Part shown: piece by piece, positions 1-12,461 of the stretch
Numbering within the stretch: the stretch's first letter is position 1
Layout of the letters: each line of letters begins with the position of its first letter
NCBI GenBank assembly: GCA_039621445.1
Contig: CP154956.1
Location: forward strand, 16,223,508 to 16,287,507
Length of the DNA stretch: 64,000 nt
Source: Euglena gracilis
Taxonomy: Eukaryota > Euglenida > Euglenophyceae > Euglenales
Reading direction: 5' to 3'
The notes under the pieces: generated by a model
What the model was told of the DNA's origin: nothing
What the model saw: only the letters and a program-made list of their open reading frames with translations
Database searches by the model: none
Made by a program: the position numbers and the translations under genes

Positions 1-8
1 ATGCGCGG

Positions 9-2292
9 ATGCGCATTTTCACTAAAACTGCATTAAATTTTGTGACTCAACGAGAAACGTGCATTCCCGGCCATGTAAGGTTTTGCGTGCCAGCGCGGAA
101 GGAGGGACTGCCCTGCCGCCAGGGCGTGGGGGACATGTACACGGACCCGCAGGTACACACGGCGGACGGCAAGGGCTTCGGCATGGGCAACCTGGACCCA
201 GGGAGCGCCTTGGGAGGTTCCCCCTCCCCGTTCCCCCACCCCGATCCCCCCATTCCCGAACCATGACAGGAGTGTGCCCGCCCCCGCTCGAGTCCAATGA
301 AAATGGACCGAGGGAATCGTGTCCTGGGTCAAGTCCACACCAATTGGCTCATCCCGGCGCAAATGGTTAAAACAATGACATCGTTGATCGAGATCGGGGG
401 GGGGGGATCAGGCAGAGGACCCCCCACTGGGGGGGTCTGACCCCCCCCCCACAAAACCACCGCTCACTTGATACCCTGCCCCAGTCCTACACCGCCATAA
501 CACTCCACAGCGCAGAAGCTCAGAACGCCCTGAAAGTTGTTCATCCCATTCTTTCTGGGGATTGGTTTCGGTATCAAATTGCCAACTTCGGGTTCTTTCC
601 CCTTGTCCCCCCCCCCCCGAAAAAGAGGGTTGACACCCCATTTTTTGGCAATGGAGCAAATGGACCCATTCGCGATGGAAATGGAGCGATGGGGCAAAAC
701 TTTTTTTCGAGAAAGATAATGACTGGTTGGTTGGAATTGGAAACAAAAGAATTAGTGTTACCCCCCCCCCCTCGCAATCTCCTCCCCACTCACTTAATAC
801 TAATAATAATAATGGGTTGGGGTCACGCTCAGTGGGGCCGACGATGGAAGTCAGGAGTCCTCTGGTTGGCCGGCCAACTCCAAAAGTCCTCTGGCTCGGG
901 GGGGGGGGGGATGAGCCGCCCGCTGCCGGGGGCCGGTGGGGATGGACCGCTTCATGCGCACGCACTGGTGCAACTCCATCTGCACGTCCTTCGGCCTGCA
1001 GTTCCACGCCCCGAAGAAGTTCGGCGTGGCGTGCCGGCGCCCCGGCCGGCACCCGATGCGATCCCCCCCCCCCCCCCCGGGAGACTGTCGTGCCCGAGAA
1101 CCTGTCTGGGTCCCGCCCGGGAAACTGTCAGGGCCCTTGGAACCTGTCAGGTGACAGTTCCCCGGGGGGGGGGGTGAGGCATCTCCCCCCTTGTTTTTGA
1201 CACAGGTTGGATATGACACCCCCCTGTTTCAACCTCATTTTTCTCAAACCCAAAATGCCTTGTGTCCCATGGTGCAGGGCCTATGACACGGCATGTCTAT
1301 GACACCCCCTCCGTGTCAACCGCATTTCCCCCGTATTGTGGTGTGTCAAGGACAAGTAGGGGGGAAGGTGGCCGGAGCCAGGCTACCATTGCCTACATTT
1401 GCGCCGCTTTTTTTGTGGTCGGCATTAATGTGCCATAATCCTGTTTTCAGGAACAGGATTTCTTGCTAGGTTTCCACAGTTGATTGAGGATTGTCGTGAG
1501 AATCTGACTACCACCATTTTGGGAAGCAATCAAATTTGGCTTCAAACTGCAAAAGGGTAACGATCATTTCACCATTGGGGCAGGGCAGGGGCTGAGGGGT
1601 GAGTTTTGAGACACCCGGGGTGCTTTTTGGCGGTGCTGATTGGCTTTGAATGCAGCCGCCACCTCGGATTTGGAACCCGCCAACGGCCTCCGTCAAAACC
1701 CGGCGCACAGCAAAAATCCTGCTTGGCGTTCCCGCGGTCCCCAACCCCCTCCGCTTCCCCGACTCCCCCTCGCAGCCGGGCCCGCCGCTGCGTCGCCTGC
1801 CGGCCCGCCGGCCGGAGCGCCGCCGCGGCACAAGGCCCCGAAGCGGGACGGGACGCACGTGTCGGGGACGGCGGGGGAGGCCACGAGCATGAGGATGGCC
1901 GACTTCATCGGCGACCTCCGCCCACACCCCGGCCCCGGGTTTTTTTTTTAGCCTTGGACCCCGGGGGGGTAGGGTGGGTGGGTCTGGCTGAGCCCCCCCC
2001 CCCCCCCGGAGGGGTGGGATATACTTTTCGGCACGCATACTTTTAGGCGCCGAAATTTTTTTGAAACAGCTGTTATTTTGGGAATTTTTCACAATTTTTT
2101 GGTCATTTTCAGGAAAAATGAGTGGGTCCCCCAGGACCCTCCACCCCTGGGGGGACCCCCCAGGTGGGTGGGTGGGTGGGTGGGGGGGACCCCCCCTCCT
2201 CCCGGTGTTAAAAAAAAAACCCCTGCCTGGCCCCCCGTTGTGTTGAAAGCAACGCAGAAGACGAAAAGCATCGCACAACACCCAAAATATAA
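9..2292 (+). CDS. Gene A: unrecognised protein, up to four exons
   Basis: Exon 1 ends at 198; its 5' boundary is unclear and the frame is open from 9. Exon 2 starts at 934. Removing 199-933 joins them in frame and gives DGKGFGMGNLDPVGMDRF followed by MRTHWCNSICTSFGLQF. The G-rich stretch and the HWCNxxC motif look like a conserved domain, but I do not recognise the family. Exon 2 fades out near 1050. A third GC-rich open stretch (about 1776-1934, ending DFIGDLRPHPG) could belong to the same gene. Removing 1935-2233 continues it to a stop at 2290-2292. The link between exons 2 and 3 is not resolved. Exons 1-2 are well supported by frame and GC-rich third positions; exons 3-4 are weaker. Confidence 0.5.
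199..925 (+). mobile_element. CAG...CTG intron element in gene A
   Basis: The left end reads CAGGGAGCGCC and the right end reads (inverted) CAGCGGGCGGC. The 8 bases on each side, CCTGGACC (191-198) and CCGGGGGC (926-933), match at 5 of 8. Cutting at 199 and rejoining at 934 keeps the protein frame. A GT-AG alternative just inside the ends would add 12 in-frame residues. Confidence 0.55.
1068..1170 (+). repeat. Family A repeat (TGTCAGG-type), copy 1
   Basis: It is bounded by an oligo-C run and an oligo-G run and contains several copies of the motif A/CCTGTCAGG or AAACTGTCAGGG. It resembles copies near 3010, 18640, 22750, 36480 and 55430. Confidence 0.6.
1935..2225 (+). mobile_element. CAG...CTG element, T-run/A-run inverted ends
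   Basis: It starts with a decayed CAG (CCGGG) followed by ten T and AG, and ends with ten A and CCCCTG. Flanking 8-mers CCCCGGCC (1927-1934) and CCTGGCCC (2226-2233) are similar. The related copy at 32275 has the cleaner ends CAGGGG...CCCCTG. Inside are oligo-C/oligo-G pairs and a GGGT run. Frame continues from 1934 to 2234. Confidence 0.45.
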
Positions 2293-3330
2293 TAGTATTT
2301 GGGCGGGATTTCAGGACCCTCAGGGAAGGCTTCAAAGTCAAACTTTTTGGGGTGGCCTCTATGACCTTCTGCGGCCTTCAATTGTGGCCCCAGTTTTATG
2401 CCAAGTCTTTGTTGTGTGCATCTTATTTTCCCCAAATTATTTTCCAAAATGGAGCATTTCTGGTGAAAAAAATGCTGTATCCCCCCAAATTCCTGAATTT
2501 AAATTTGGGGTTTAATTACGTGTGCATGTATAATGTATCTCGACCTCACCCCCACCCAATGTCCAAGACACAAGCTGGCATGTTTCATCGAAAGATTGTG
2601 GCGTTTACATGCCATGTTGTTGACCCCTTTTGTCAACGGCACAATTCTGGAGCATTGCCATGTCTTGGACAAGGAGGAAGGCAGCGTATCCGAAACCTGG
2701 GCTTTTGCATTTTTGCATATTTTCTGTTCTGCTGCATGATTGACAACCTGCGAAAATTTACACATTTTCCTTGATTTAACTCTCAAATTTGAAAATACTT
2801 TTTTAGTCTTCATGCACGCACAATCTTCACATTTTTTGCTCACGCTTTTAGCAAACGCTGTGTCATCAACTGTTATGGGGAAATGCACAGCTGGGCCACT
2901 GACCCTGCAACAGAGCAAATTGGCATGGCTTGCACCCAACTGCAATGTTCCACACCCCCTCCCCATTCAGCCATACCCACCCAGGGTTCGACACCAGGAG
3001 TTCAGGTTATGCCTGAGAACCTGTCAGGTTCCTTCCCGGGAAACTGTCAGGTTTCCTCGTACTGGCCAACTTGTCAGGTGACAGTTTCTGGGGGGGGGGG
3101 GGTGGAAACCTCTCCTCAGCAGCGGAGGGGGGCAACCGCACTTTTTTGCGTCCTTCGAATTTACAAAATTTTGGGGTCTTTTTGCATTTTTTTTCCCCAG
3201 CGGTTTTCCAATTTTTTTATATTTTTTTTCGAGTTTACATTTTAGCCCGATGCTGAGTAAGTGCAAGAGTTCGACTCATTGGGGTAGGTTCGGAATGGTG
3301 CAGGAGCTATGTTGCCCCCCCTTCTCATGT
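2293..3330. other. Non-coding stretch with family A repeat copy 2
   Basis: No exon is convincing here. 3005-3100 is a second family A copy, with its right part ending in a TGACAGTTTC-type motif and an oligo-G run. The remainder is moderately AT-rich. Confidence 0.5.
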
Positions 3331-3335
3331 GTTTG

Positions 3336-3658
<323 letters not shown>

Positions 3659-3663
3659 CCCAG

Positions 3664-5756
3664 CAGGGCGTGGCGCCAACCCAAGAAGGGCTCCGCCAGC
3701 CCGGAAGAGCTCGCCCTACTGGGGATGAACGAGAAGCAGTACTCCGCCCTCGCCGCCGCCTTCAACGAGCTGGACAAGGATGGACAGGGCGGGTCCGTTG
3801 GGGTGACTTTGGCACCCCACAGAGTTGGCCCACTCGTGTGTTGGGGTGAGCAATGGCCCCCTTTTTATGGTGTTCAGCTGGTGCGTCGTTGGCCTGCCAG
3901 CACAGTCAACATACCCCCCCAATGGGGTCTGGCATAAGGAAAGTGTATGGGGCAGAGGAGGGGTGTTCCCCCTCGTCTGGACTCCTGGGGTTGCGATGAT
4001 GGATTCTCCACGGGTCGGGGGTCAAAAGTTACCTGCCCCACCACGCCCCTTTTCCAGGGCTGGATATGTTTTTGGTAAGAAATTGTCATATTTTTGCTTT
4101 GGTCAAGATACACTCCATTCGGGGGTGGGGGTCAGTTAGGAGTCACCCTCAGAGGGGGTGTGCCTCAATTAGGAGTCACCCTCAGAGGGGGTGTTCAGGG
4201 CTGTACGAGAATCCCTGAAACTGGGTGGGGGGGGAGGAGTCCACCCCCCCCCCCCGTCCTGGTGGGTGGGTCCGACCCCCCCCCCACCAGGCCTTCCCGC
4301 ATTTTTGGGGGGGCGCCGATTTTTTTGGTGAAAGTTTTCATTTGGTGCCTCTGGTGCCGAAGGAGTTTTTCCTTGTGTGGGTGTTATGGTGGGGGGGGGT
4401 CAACCCCCCACCTCCCAGGCAGACATTCATTTAGTCACAGACATTCATTCACAAAGGATGTCGTTTGTGGTTCACCTGCGGACACCGAAATTTTTTTGTG
4501 GTTCACATGTGGGCACCAAAAATTTTCCCACCACCTGCCAGCATTTGCATCATTATATCTTTCCTCAACAGCTATAAAACAATCCAGGGGGAAATATGTG
4601 GATATTTCACATATTTGGCTCATATTTCACAAAGCGCATATTTTGAATATTTTGCACATATTTAGTGCATATTTCGAGGTTTTTCAGGAGTTTTTCGCAA
4701 CATATCTGCCCATTCCTGCATATTTTGACTGGCATATTTTTTTGACCCATTTACAAATTTATATCAGGACTTTGCCTTCATTTTTCAGCATTTTTTTGCC
4801 GTTTGTGCTTTTCTGCTTTCTAAGAATCTTTTTCATGAGTTTCCAAAGAAAATTTATGAAAATTGATGAATATTGGTGCATGATTTTGATCAATTTTTTT
4901 TAATCATTGCAAGTTCACCCTTGTGATCAAGGAAAAGTCAAGTCTAATTGTTTTCCCTGATTTTTTTTTAACACAAAGCCATGCAGTCTCTGGTCTCCAC
5001 TTTGAGGTTCCCCTTTTCCAAAGTAAAATCAAATCTCTTTCCCATATCGAAAAGGAAGTCGACAAACGTTTCGACCCTCTTGGAAAACGACCCACGTTTG
5101 GTTGAACTTCCCTGGCCCATTTTTTTTTGCAAACTTTGGTTCACCCCCCTCAAAGTGGCGGCTATTTTACTTCGGCGGCAAAGGTGCCGCCCGCCAACCC
5201 GCAAAGTGTTCGCCTGCCCAGAGTGGCCATTTTGGTGTCTAAAGTGTCTAAAGATCAATCCACTTTTAGTTGTAAAAAAGTGTTCAATTTTTTTATTCAT
5301 TCTCAATCAAGTTTTGTGCACCAAAAGGAAAATTGTGGTTCATCTGTGGACACCAAAAAACATTTTGTGGTTCATCTGTGGACACCAAAAAAAATTTTGT
5401 GGTTCATCTGTGGACACCAAAAAAAATTGTGGTTCACACTCCTTTTGTGAACCACACTAAATGAACGTCTGCTCCCAGGTGAGGGTTTGCCCCCACCAGG
5501 TCTTTCCGAACAGCCCTGTGGGTGGGTTAATTAGGAGTCGCCTTCCATGTTTCCCCTGACATGCCCTGGGGTCAAGTCCGGGTTCCTTGACAAGGACGAG
5601 CTGTACCATGTGTTCCAGAAGGCGCGGGTAGCGGACTCCAAGTCCAAGGAGGCGGAAGAGTTTATGAATTTCCTGAGTCGCATTGAGACGAAGGTCAACA
5701 GCGACGGAAAGGTGAACTTCAAGGACTTCGTCCTCTGCTGGACCGACAACCTGTAG
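3664..5756 (+). CDS. Gene B: EF-hand calcium-binding protein, last two exons
   Basis: Exon 3664-3784 and terminal exon 5577-5756, stop at 5754-5756. Joined, they give AAFNELDKDGSGFLDKDEL, a perfect 12-residue EF-hand loop (D1, D3, S5, G6, L8, E12) preceded by the entering helix. A second region, SDGKVNFKDFVLCW, looks like half of another EF-hand. The product probably binds Ca2+ and acts as a sensor or regulator in the calmodulin superfamily; the exact family is not clear. The upstream exons were not found; the acceptor at 3662-3663 lies just after a microsatellite. The intron 3785-5576 has no GT at its start if the loop is to be intact. A GT at 3793 with AAG at 5576 would put four extra residues into the loop. 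Confidence 0.75.
3785..5568 (+). mobile_element. CAGGGC...GCCCTG intron in EF-hand gene
   Basis: The intron starts CAGGGC, and its 3' end reads GCCCTG followed by 8 nt (GGGTCAAG) before the exon. The inverted end is only 6 bp and the flanking 8-mers do not match, so a transposon origin rests on the end motif and on the exact repair of the EF-hand loop. It carries nested repeats: two copies of TTAGGAGTCACCCTCAGAGG (about 4136-4190) and a tandem array at 5332-5447. Confidence 0.5.
5332..5447. repeat. Tandem repeat, about 38-bp unit, three copies
   Basis: The unit is GTGGTTCATCTGTGGACACC followed by an A-run and ATTTT. Diverged relatives lie at 4465-4535 in the same intron. Confidence 0.8.
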
Positions 5757-7265
5757 TGGGGGACGCCTTCAGGTCACACCTTGCTTCGTTGGTGTAGAAA
5801 AGGAACTCATTTCTTGGCTTTCCATTTTCCTGTTCAACTTCCAAAGCACAAACTGACAGACATGCACAGGAAGAAAGAGGACACACAACCGTGACAAAAA
5901 AAAGTCAATCAAATTTCACCCCGCAAAGTGGCAAAATGAGACGGTGGAAATTTTGTTGTAGTTGAGTGCCACCAAAAACGTGCATGACGGCATGCACTTC
6001 GCCGGCGCGGATACACCCACCCACCACCTACTCACATAACACACAACACACACATAACACGCACACAACACACAAATAACACACACACACACTCACTCAC
6101 TCACTTACTCAACACTCCCACCCCACCCACCCATCTTTCCGGTTAGGGGATTCCAGCCATCACCCGTTTCCAGGTTATGTTCAAAAACTGAAAGGAAATA
6201 CCAACATTTGCTGTTTGGTTTGTTATGACCAGCATTTCTATGTTGCTGCGGTGGCCTGGCATGGATGGGTGGCCTGGCACCGCTGGCATCCATTTGCGAA
6301 GCAGAAGCAAAGCCACATGTGCTCCACAAACAATTTTCATTTTTTTGTTTTACATGATTGTTTTCAAAGATAAAAATGTGTAACCGCACATGTACATTTT
6401 TTCGGAATATGTTGACCCCCTCCTTCCCAGCATCAAATGCATTTAAAATGCCCCCGTAAGAAAAGATATTTTCCCAAATTTGTTGAATTCCAAGTTTTTT
6501 TCTCTCGATGGTTTCCAAGGGGCTGGGCTCTGACCAACAGAAATGGCTTCAAAATGATGGAAATCGAGCGGATTTTTTTTTGGTCGATTTCCCACCCCGC
6601 AAAATAGGGTGCCCACCCAGGACGTCATTTTTTGTTCTTGGCAATCGCCTTCTGTTTTGGTTATTCAAAAAATGTGATTTCATAAGGTCGGAACATTCTT
6701 CTTGCTTTCCCACTGGGTCTGGGCAGATGCTGCCTTCCTGCAATCATCATTTCCTTCTGAAATCACCCATCGATATTGTTCCCCCCCCCATGCAGCTGAT
6801 TTTCTTCACATGAATTGCCCAGGGTGTTTGCATGCATATATTTGTTTTGTGGACGACCGACCATGTACCCCTCCTTGGGTGTGAACTCTATTTTTCAAAA
6901 AATGATTGACTGGCCTTTTTGATATGGAGGATCCCCCTCCCAGGGCAGTAAATTATGGTATGCCATAGCCGCCAAACGAAGAAAAGTCGTCTTCAATTTT
7001 TCATGCATCGCAATAACTTGACATGCATCGCAACGGCATACAAACAAATACATGTGCGTGTGTGCGGGCGTGTGTGTGTGTGTGTGTGTGGTGTGTGGTG
7101 TTTATGTGTGAAGATGTGTCTGCCAGTGTGTATGTTTTTGTGCCTGCCTGGCTGCCTGCATGTGTCGATATGTCTATTATATGCATCAGAAAGCATTTGT
7201 GCTGTGAAGGCGTGTGTGTATTGTGGTCTGGTATCACCAAAAAGGTGTCAGCACCATACATTGCA
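5757..7265. other. Intergenic, no gene seen
   Basis: The EF-hand gene's 3' flank. It holds a CA-rich microsatellite (about 6005-6105) and a GT-rich one (7050-7110). Between them the sequence is mixed and no frame has the GC-rich third positions of the recognised exons. Confidence 0.5.
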
Positions 7266-7565
7266 TAAGGTGTGTCCGACCCCCCCCCCCGGGTGGCTGA
7301 CTGGTTTTTTTTTTTGGAGCTGGTTCCTGGCTCCAGACCCCATCCCCAAGGGGTGGGGTCGGCCAGGAATGCTGAAAGTGGCCACCGGCCCCAAAGGTGC
7401 AATTTTTGGGGGGCTTTGGCAAAATCCATTGGGTTTGAGTCATTTTGGCCCAGGTAGTCAAAGTGACCTCCCCCCTGGCTGGGCCCGCCAGGGGGTGGGG
7501 GTGGGAAGCGGGTGATTGGTTTTTTTGAAAATGGAGAGTGACCCCCCCCTTTCCTCCAGGAAGCA
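7266..7565. repeat. Family E repeat (TGACTGGTTTT-type), copy 1
   Basis: It opens with GTGTGTCCGACC, an oligo-C run and GGCTGACTGGTTTT, and closes with GAAAATGGAGAGTGACC plus oligo-C. Close relatives lie at 23783-24080, about 31300-31620 and 57870-58080. The sites GCTGACTGGTTTT and GAAAAGTGACTGA recur in each. Confidence 0.65.
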
Positions 7566-7837
7566 ATGGTAAGCAATGGTACGGTCAGTGACCCATGGGA
7601 AGCAATTGACTCTAACAGAGTGATTGTGGAGTATCCCTGCCTAACCCCTCTGCTGCGCCACTGCTCTCACCATGCCACGCCTCTTTTGCCTCCTTCCTGC
7701 TGACCCCATTCTCCTCTGCGTCGCGGCCAAACGACCGTGTTCAATTTTTCTTTCCTTCCCCACCATATGGCGCACGTCTCTCACATGTTCAATTTTCATG
7801 CGCATAAACGCACACGCGCATGCACTACGTTGCCAAG

Positions 7838-7979
7838 GTACATTGAGGAAAAGGAAACCTTGAAGAGAAGCCTTGAGGAAGTTATTTTCAATGCCAAATG
7901 CATCAAAAAGAATTTCAGTGGCCTCGAGGGCCTGAAGGTCAGCCAAGGAGGAAAGCGTTTAGGACAGAGTCCCCCCTAA
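7838..7979 (+). CDS. Gene C: last exon of an unknown protein
   Basis: After the acceptor at 7836-7837 the frame reads YIEEKETLKRSLEEVIF, then NAKCIKKNFSGLEGLKVSQ, and stops at 7977-7979. The Lys/Glu-rich start could be a helix or coiled coil. No upstream exon was found and the family is not recognised. Its base composition is less GC-rich than the other exons, which lowers certainty. Confidence 0.4.
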
Positions 7980-8364
7980 TGCAAGGATGGATATTGGATA
8001 TCGGTCCATATCGGGTTTATCAAAAATCTTGAATTTATCAGGTTCCGAAAAATAACGTGCAATATCGGCTTCATTGGGGCGGGTAACGTGCTTTTTTGTT
8101 GTTTTTGGGACGATTTTGGGATCCTTCAAATCACAAAAATGAGGCTATCGGAGCACAAAATGATCATATCGGTTTTATCGACCTTTATCGAGGACATCGG
8201 GGGGGGGGTCAATCTATCCAAATTTATCAGGACCCCCCCCCTAAACCCAATATCAATGTCCATCCTTGCCCAATGATGCCGGGGTGACGGGGGAGCTGTG
8301 TGACGGGGGAGTTGCATGACGGGGGAGCTCCCTCTTCGGGCCACCCTCCAGCATTGGTCCCATC

Positions 8365-8645
8365 CAGGCTGTATTTTGGTCAGGTGCCGCCCCCCCCCCG
8401 GGGGGGGGGGGGGGTGCCTGCTTGGCAGGCACCCCAAGGCAGGCACACGGCCAAAAGTGCCCTAGCACAACCCCGGCGCCGAAGGCGCCGGGGAGCCAAA
8501 AATGGCCTATTTTCAAAGGAATGTGCCCGGGCACAGGCTGAAATCCGACCCCCCCCCCCCGGGGGGGGGTAGTGCCTGCCTGGGCAGGCACCCCAAGGCA
8601 CTCCGGACCCCCCCTCCCCCCCGGGGTTGGTAAAAAAACAGCCTG
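8365..8645. mobile_element. Family B inverted-repeat element, exact 8-bp TSD
   Basis: Ends are CAGGCTGTATTTT and (inverted) CAGGCTGTTTTTT. The target duplication GTCCCATC is exact at 8357-8364 and 8646-8653. Length 281 bp. The interior has four oligo-C/oligo-G pairs, two TGCCTGC-GGCAGGCA inverted motifs and a GGCGCCGAAGGCGCC hairpin. It is nearly the same sequence as the element at 25819-26126. End motif and TSD length fit a non-autonomous hAT-type transposon. Confidence 0.85.
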
Positions 8646-8883
8646 GTCCCATCGCCCGGGGTTTAATTGCCAGAGCCCATTGGATTTAGTGATTGCCCTC
8701 TTTTCGAAGGGGAGTCCCCCGGCCGGTTGTCTGTCCCCAGCCTCGCTCTCCACAAGATTCGCCCCGTGGGACTGGACAAGCCCCACGGATCTCTCCCTGC
8801 AGCCAGCGCGGGGTCCCTCAGAGGCCTTCCCCGGACGCAGCCCCCCCAACCCTCACCTTGGAGATTGAAATCAATCTGGTATA

Positions 8884-9250
8884 AAAAACGTATCAGCACC
8901 ATTCAATATATCAGAAATGTATTATGAATTTTTTGTTAAGAAATATCTATTAAAAACATATCAATACCATTCAATACAAATGAGAAATATTATTAAATTT
9001 TTGTAAAGAAATATCGAAAAAAAACATATCAACGCCATTCAATGTAAAATAAGAAACATAAAAATTTAAAACAAATAAAATATTTGTATATGTATTATTA
9101 AATATAATAAATTATATATAATTATATAATTTATATAAATTATATATTTATTTATTTATATATTTATTTATTATATATTTATATAAATATATAAATATAC
9201 AATAAATTAAATATTTGTATATGTATTTTTTTTGTAAATACATATCTTTA
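8884..9250. repeat. Degenerate 66-bp AT-rich tandem repeat and AT tract
   Basis: Three diverged units starting near 8884, 8953 and 9020 share AAACRTATCARYRCCATTCA and end AAGAAATATC. They run into an almost pure A/T tract (9060-9240), very unlike the GC-rich surroundings. Nothing coding is visible. Confidence 0.7.
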
Positions 9251-12200
9251 AAAAACATGAACAAATGCAAACGCAACACATGAGAAGCCACACTTGGGGT
9301 CACCAGGCGCTGTCCGCAGTTGGGGGCTCCAGGGCTGACGGGAGGTTGCGGGTGAGCCACCCCCGCGCCTCCCCCGCCCAGTTGCCACGCCATCCGTCCG
9401 CATCGAACACAGGGAGGGCCGCCGGTGTTTCGGAATCTCTTCGGTTGCAGTTCGACGGGTTGACACCCACCCCTTGGGGTGGGCCCCCCCGGGGAAGGGG
9501 GGGGGGGTCCCGGGACCCACCCGCTTTTGCCCAAAAATGGCCAAAAACACTAAAAATAGCACCTTTTCAAAATTTTCGGCGCCGAAAAAGGTATACCCAC
9601 CAGTCCCCACCCCTACCCCCCCAGGGGGGGGGGAGGGGGTCAAGCTGTGTTGTGTGGTTTCAAGCAGTTGTGTGGCCGTTGGGGCTTCAGACCCCCACCC
9701 CCGTCTGCCCGTCTGGGAAACTTCAGGGTCCTTGGAACTGACCGACCCCAGGTGGTAGTTTCCCATCGGGGAGGGCGGTCGGGTTTTGGGTGGGTGGGTG
9801 GGTGGGTTGACCTGGCCCCCCGCGGGTCGTGGGTGGGTGGGTGGGTTTTCAAAAAAAGTGGGTGGGTGGGTTTTTGGCCCGGGAAACGTCACGTTGGAAA
9901 TAGCCCCCACCCTTTGCGCCTCCCCAGCTGGTTCGGTGCCCTGCAGCCGTCCCTGCCGGACCACCCGGGAGGCCGGGACTCTCAGGTCCACGCTTTTGGA
10001 TGGCCGGTGGCTCCGGCGCCGAACGCCCCACAGAATTGCAGCGCTTGAATATGCTCTCTCCCCAACATGCAGTTGCTTCAGTTGGTTTTGTCTTTCTTTT
10101 TTTGGCCCCGAACTCCCCTCCCCCGTACAGAAGTTGTGGTCTTGAACTGGGTAGAATTGTCCCAGAAGTGGCCATGGCACAAATTGCCAGAGAAAAGGAC
10201 GCTGCTTTTATGCTTTTTTTTGCAGTTCTCAAAAGTGATGACACCCCCTGGGTGATGGGTGAGGGTGGGGGACTGTCTGTAACGCTAAGCGATCGCATGG
10301 TCCTCACCGCCGTTTGGGGCCAACAATCCCCATATCCCTGTGACCCCACTGTACCTCCCTTTTGCCATCGCACCCACTTGACACTGCGGCCGGTAGGCAC
10401 ACGCGGAGCAGGGTCCGTCGCCACCGTCCCCTGTTGGCGCCGAGTCCTTCCCCCCTGGCCCTCGGGGGGAATCGGCCGCAGTAGCAGCAGCAGCTGCTGC
10501 TGCTGCTGCTGCTGCTGGTGCGGCAAGGCCGGGGTATTAGGTGAGGGTTGCATTTGTTCAGGGGGATGCAGGGAAGGGCTGAGTTTTCTGGGCTGGATAA
10601 AACCTTCGCTGCCTTCGTCGCCGAAAAGAAGTTTTCTTGCACAGTGCTGTGATGGATGGGAGTCATACCACCCCCACTTCAGGGCGGTTGGGCAGGGAAG
10701 GAAAAGACAACACAGAAGAAAAATCACCAGAAACATCTGACAAATTGTCCAAATCATTGCGTCAGAATAAAAATGAAAGCATCATCCTTTGCACACACTT
10801 TGGTCAGAACCCCATCGGAGGACAGAGATTAACCCCCCCTCCCCCAAATAGCACCCCCCCAGTGTGTTGTTTGGGCACTCGAGCTGGGGCCCCAGGGGGG
10901 GATGTGTGTTAGTTATTTGTGGGGGGTGCTATTTTTACATGGAAAGCCAAAGGAAAACAGGGATGTGTGTTATTTGGGCGCTTGAAATCGGCCCCCGAGG
11001 GGGGGTGTTATTTGGGGGGGGGGGTGTTATTTGGGGGGGTTATAATCGTCGCCTGTGTTCCGGCCCCTGTGTGGCCCCCTGTGTGAGGCCACAGTTCTGG
11101 GCATTTTCTCCTGGCTTCCGACACATCTAAAAAAGGAGTCTTTCTTTTTGTTTTGTTTGGGGTCAACTCTTGTTTTCACCTTCCATCCCCAAACCCCAAA
11201 ACTCTACAGTTTCTTGGGGTTCCCATCCCCACGTCCTCCTTCTTTACCTGCTCTGGATGTTGGGTGACACCAGGGGGGTATTAGTTTTTCAGGCAGAAAT
11301 CTAAAAAAGGGTTAAACACGGTTTTTAATTAAAATTAAAATTGAGTTTCTTAAGGCTTTTTTTAAGGTTTTTAACGTTTTCTGAGGCATTTTCAAAATTT
11401 AAGGCATCTTTTTTCAAAGGGAAGTCCAAGGGCCATCCTGACATCGAACGGGGGTCCAAAATTAAAAAGGTTGCAAACCCCATTTTTTTTTTTGAGTTTG
11501 GGTGGATAGAGAATGTACCAGCGATGCCAGGAAAAATTTTTCCCCCAGAATTGGCTTGTTTTTTTTCCGAGGTTGCGCGACTTTATTTGCCTAATGAACT
11601 TTTCTGTCTCGACGTTCTCGACAAGTGTCAGAACCTCCTTTTCAATTCTGATTCAGCGTTGTGGAAGGTGGAGTGAATGTTGAGTTACAATTTTTGATTG
11701 CATCACCTTCAATCAAAGTAATCCACTTAAGTTGCTTTTCCACCTGGAAGCTTTCTTAAGCATGCAACATGCAGCCCAAACAAATGCAGGGGGGAATGCA
11801 TTTCACATTACTTTCTCGCTATTTTCTCGCTTTTGCGCTTTTTTTTCATTTTTCAAGTTTCCCAAAAATGAGCAAATTTTTGCGCATTTTTTTCCTTTTT
11901 CTTGATTTTTCCCAGCACATTTTTTGCAATTTTTTTTCCATTTTTTTGAAATTTTCGAACTGATATTTTCCACATAATTCCATCCAATAGTTGTTAATTT
12001 GGTGCCATTTTTGCACGTTTTTGGGCAATTTTTGCATTTTCGTGATTTTTGCACTTTTTGCCTCTGCTTTTGCCCATTTTTTTTGCCAATTTTTGGAAAA
12101 ATTTGCATTTTTTGCGCATTTTTTTGCGCATTTTTTGCGCATTTTTTTGCGAATTTTTTTGCACATTTTTTTGGCACATTTTTTTGGCGCATTTTTTTTT

Positions 12201-12461
12201 GTGGCCAGGTTAGCACATTTCCCTCCCTGCAAATGACAGGAAGTGAACAAATAATTACAAGAAAGTAAAAATTGCTGGAAAGAAAAAAGAATACCATGGA
12301 AAAACATATTTGGGAGCTTTTCATTTTTTGTTGATCTTGAACCTTTGAACTTTTTTCTTTGGCTTTGGTCCTCCTGTTGCTCAACCTTGTGTCATTCACC
12401 ATCTGACAGTGTATATGTTCCCCATGTGAGTCATATGCATGGTATGAATGGCATAATTTAG
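9251..12461. other. Repeat-rich stretch, no gene established
   Basis: It includes a GC-rich open stretch at about 9370-9465, a family A-like fragment (9703-9775), GGGT runs (9788-9870), a CAG/CTG triplet tract (10484-10522) and T-rich DNA (11800-12250). Open frames exist on both strands around 9850-10750, so neither is trusted. Confidence 0.4.
11345..11590. repeat. Family K repeat, copy 1
   Basis: It begins with TTAAGG-rich DNA, then AAGGGAAGTCCAAGG..ATCGAA..GGGTCC and GTTTGGGTGGAT..CCAGCGATGCCAGGAA. The same order of blocks recurs at 48600-48780 and partly at 33731-33900. Confidence 0.6.

Noticed and set aside
9849-10757. Open frames of about 250-300 codons on both strands, with a CAG/CTG triplet run
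   Set aside because: Both strands are open over the same region, third positions show no consistent bias and no family motif is visible. MAQIAREKDAAFM is suggestive but not enough.
11800-12400. Lys/Asn-rich minus-strand frames
   Set aside because: They come from T-rich plus-strand DNA with repeated TTTTTTGCGCA; simple low-complexity sequence.
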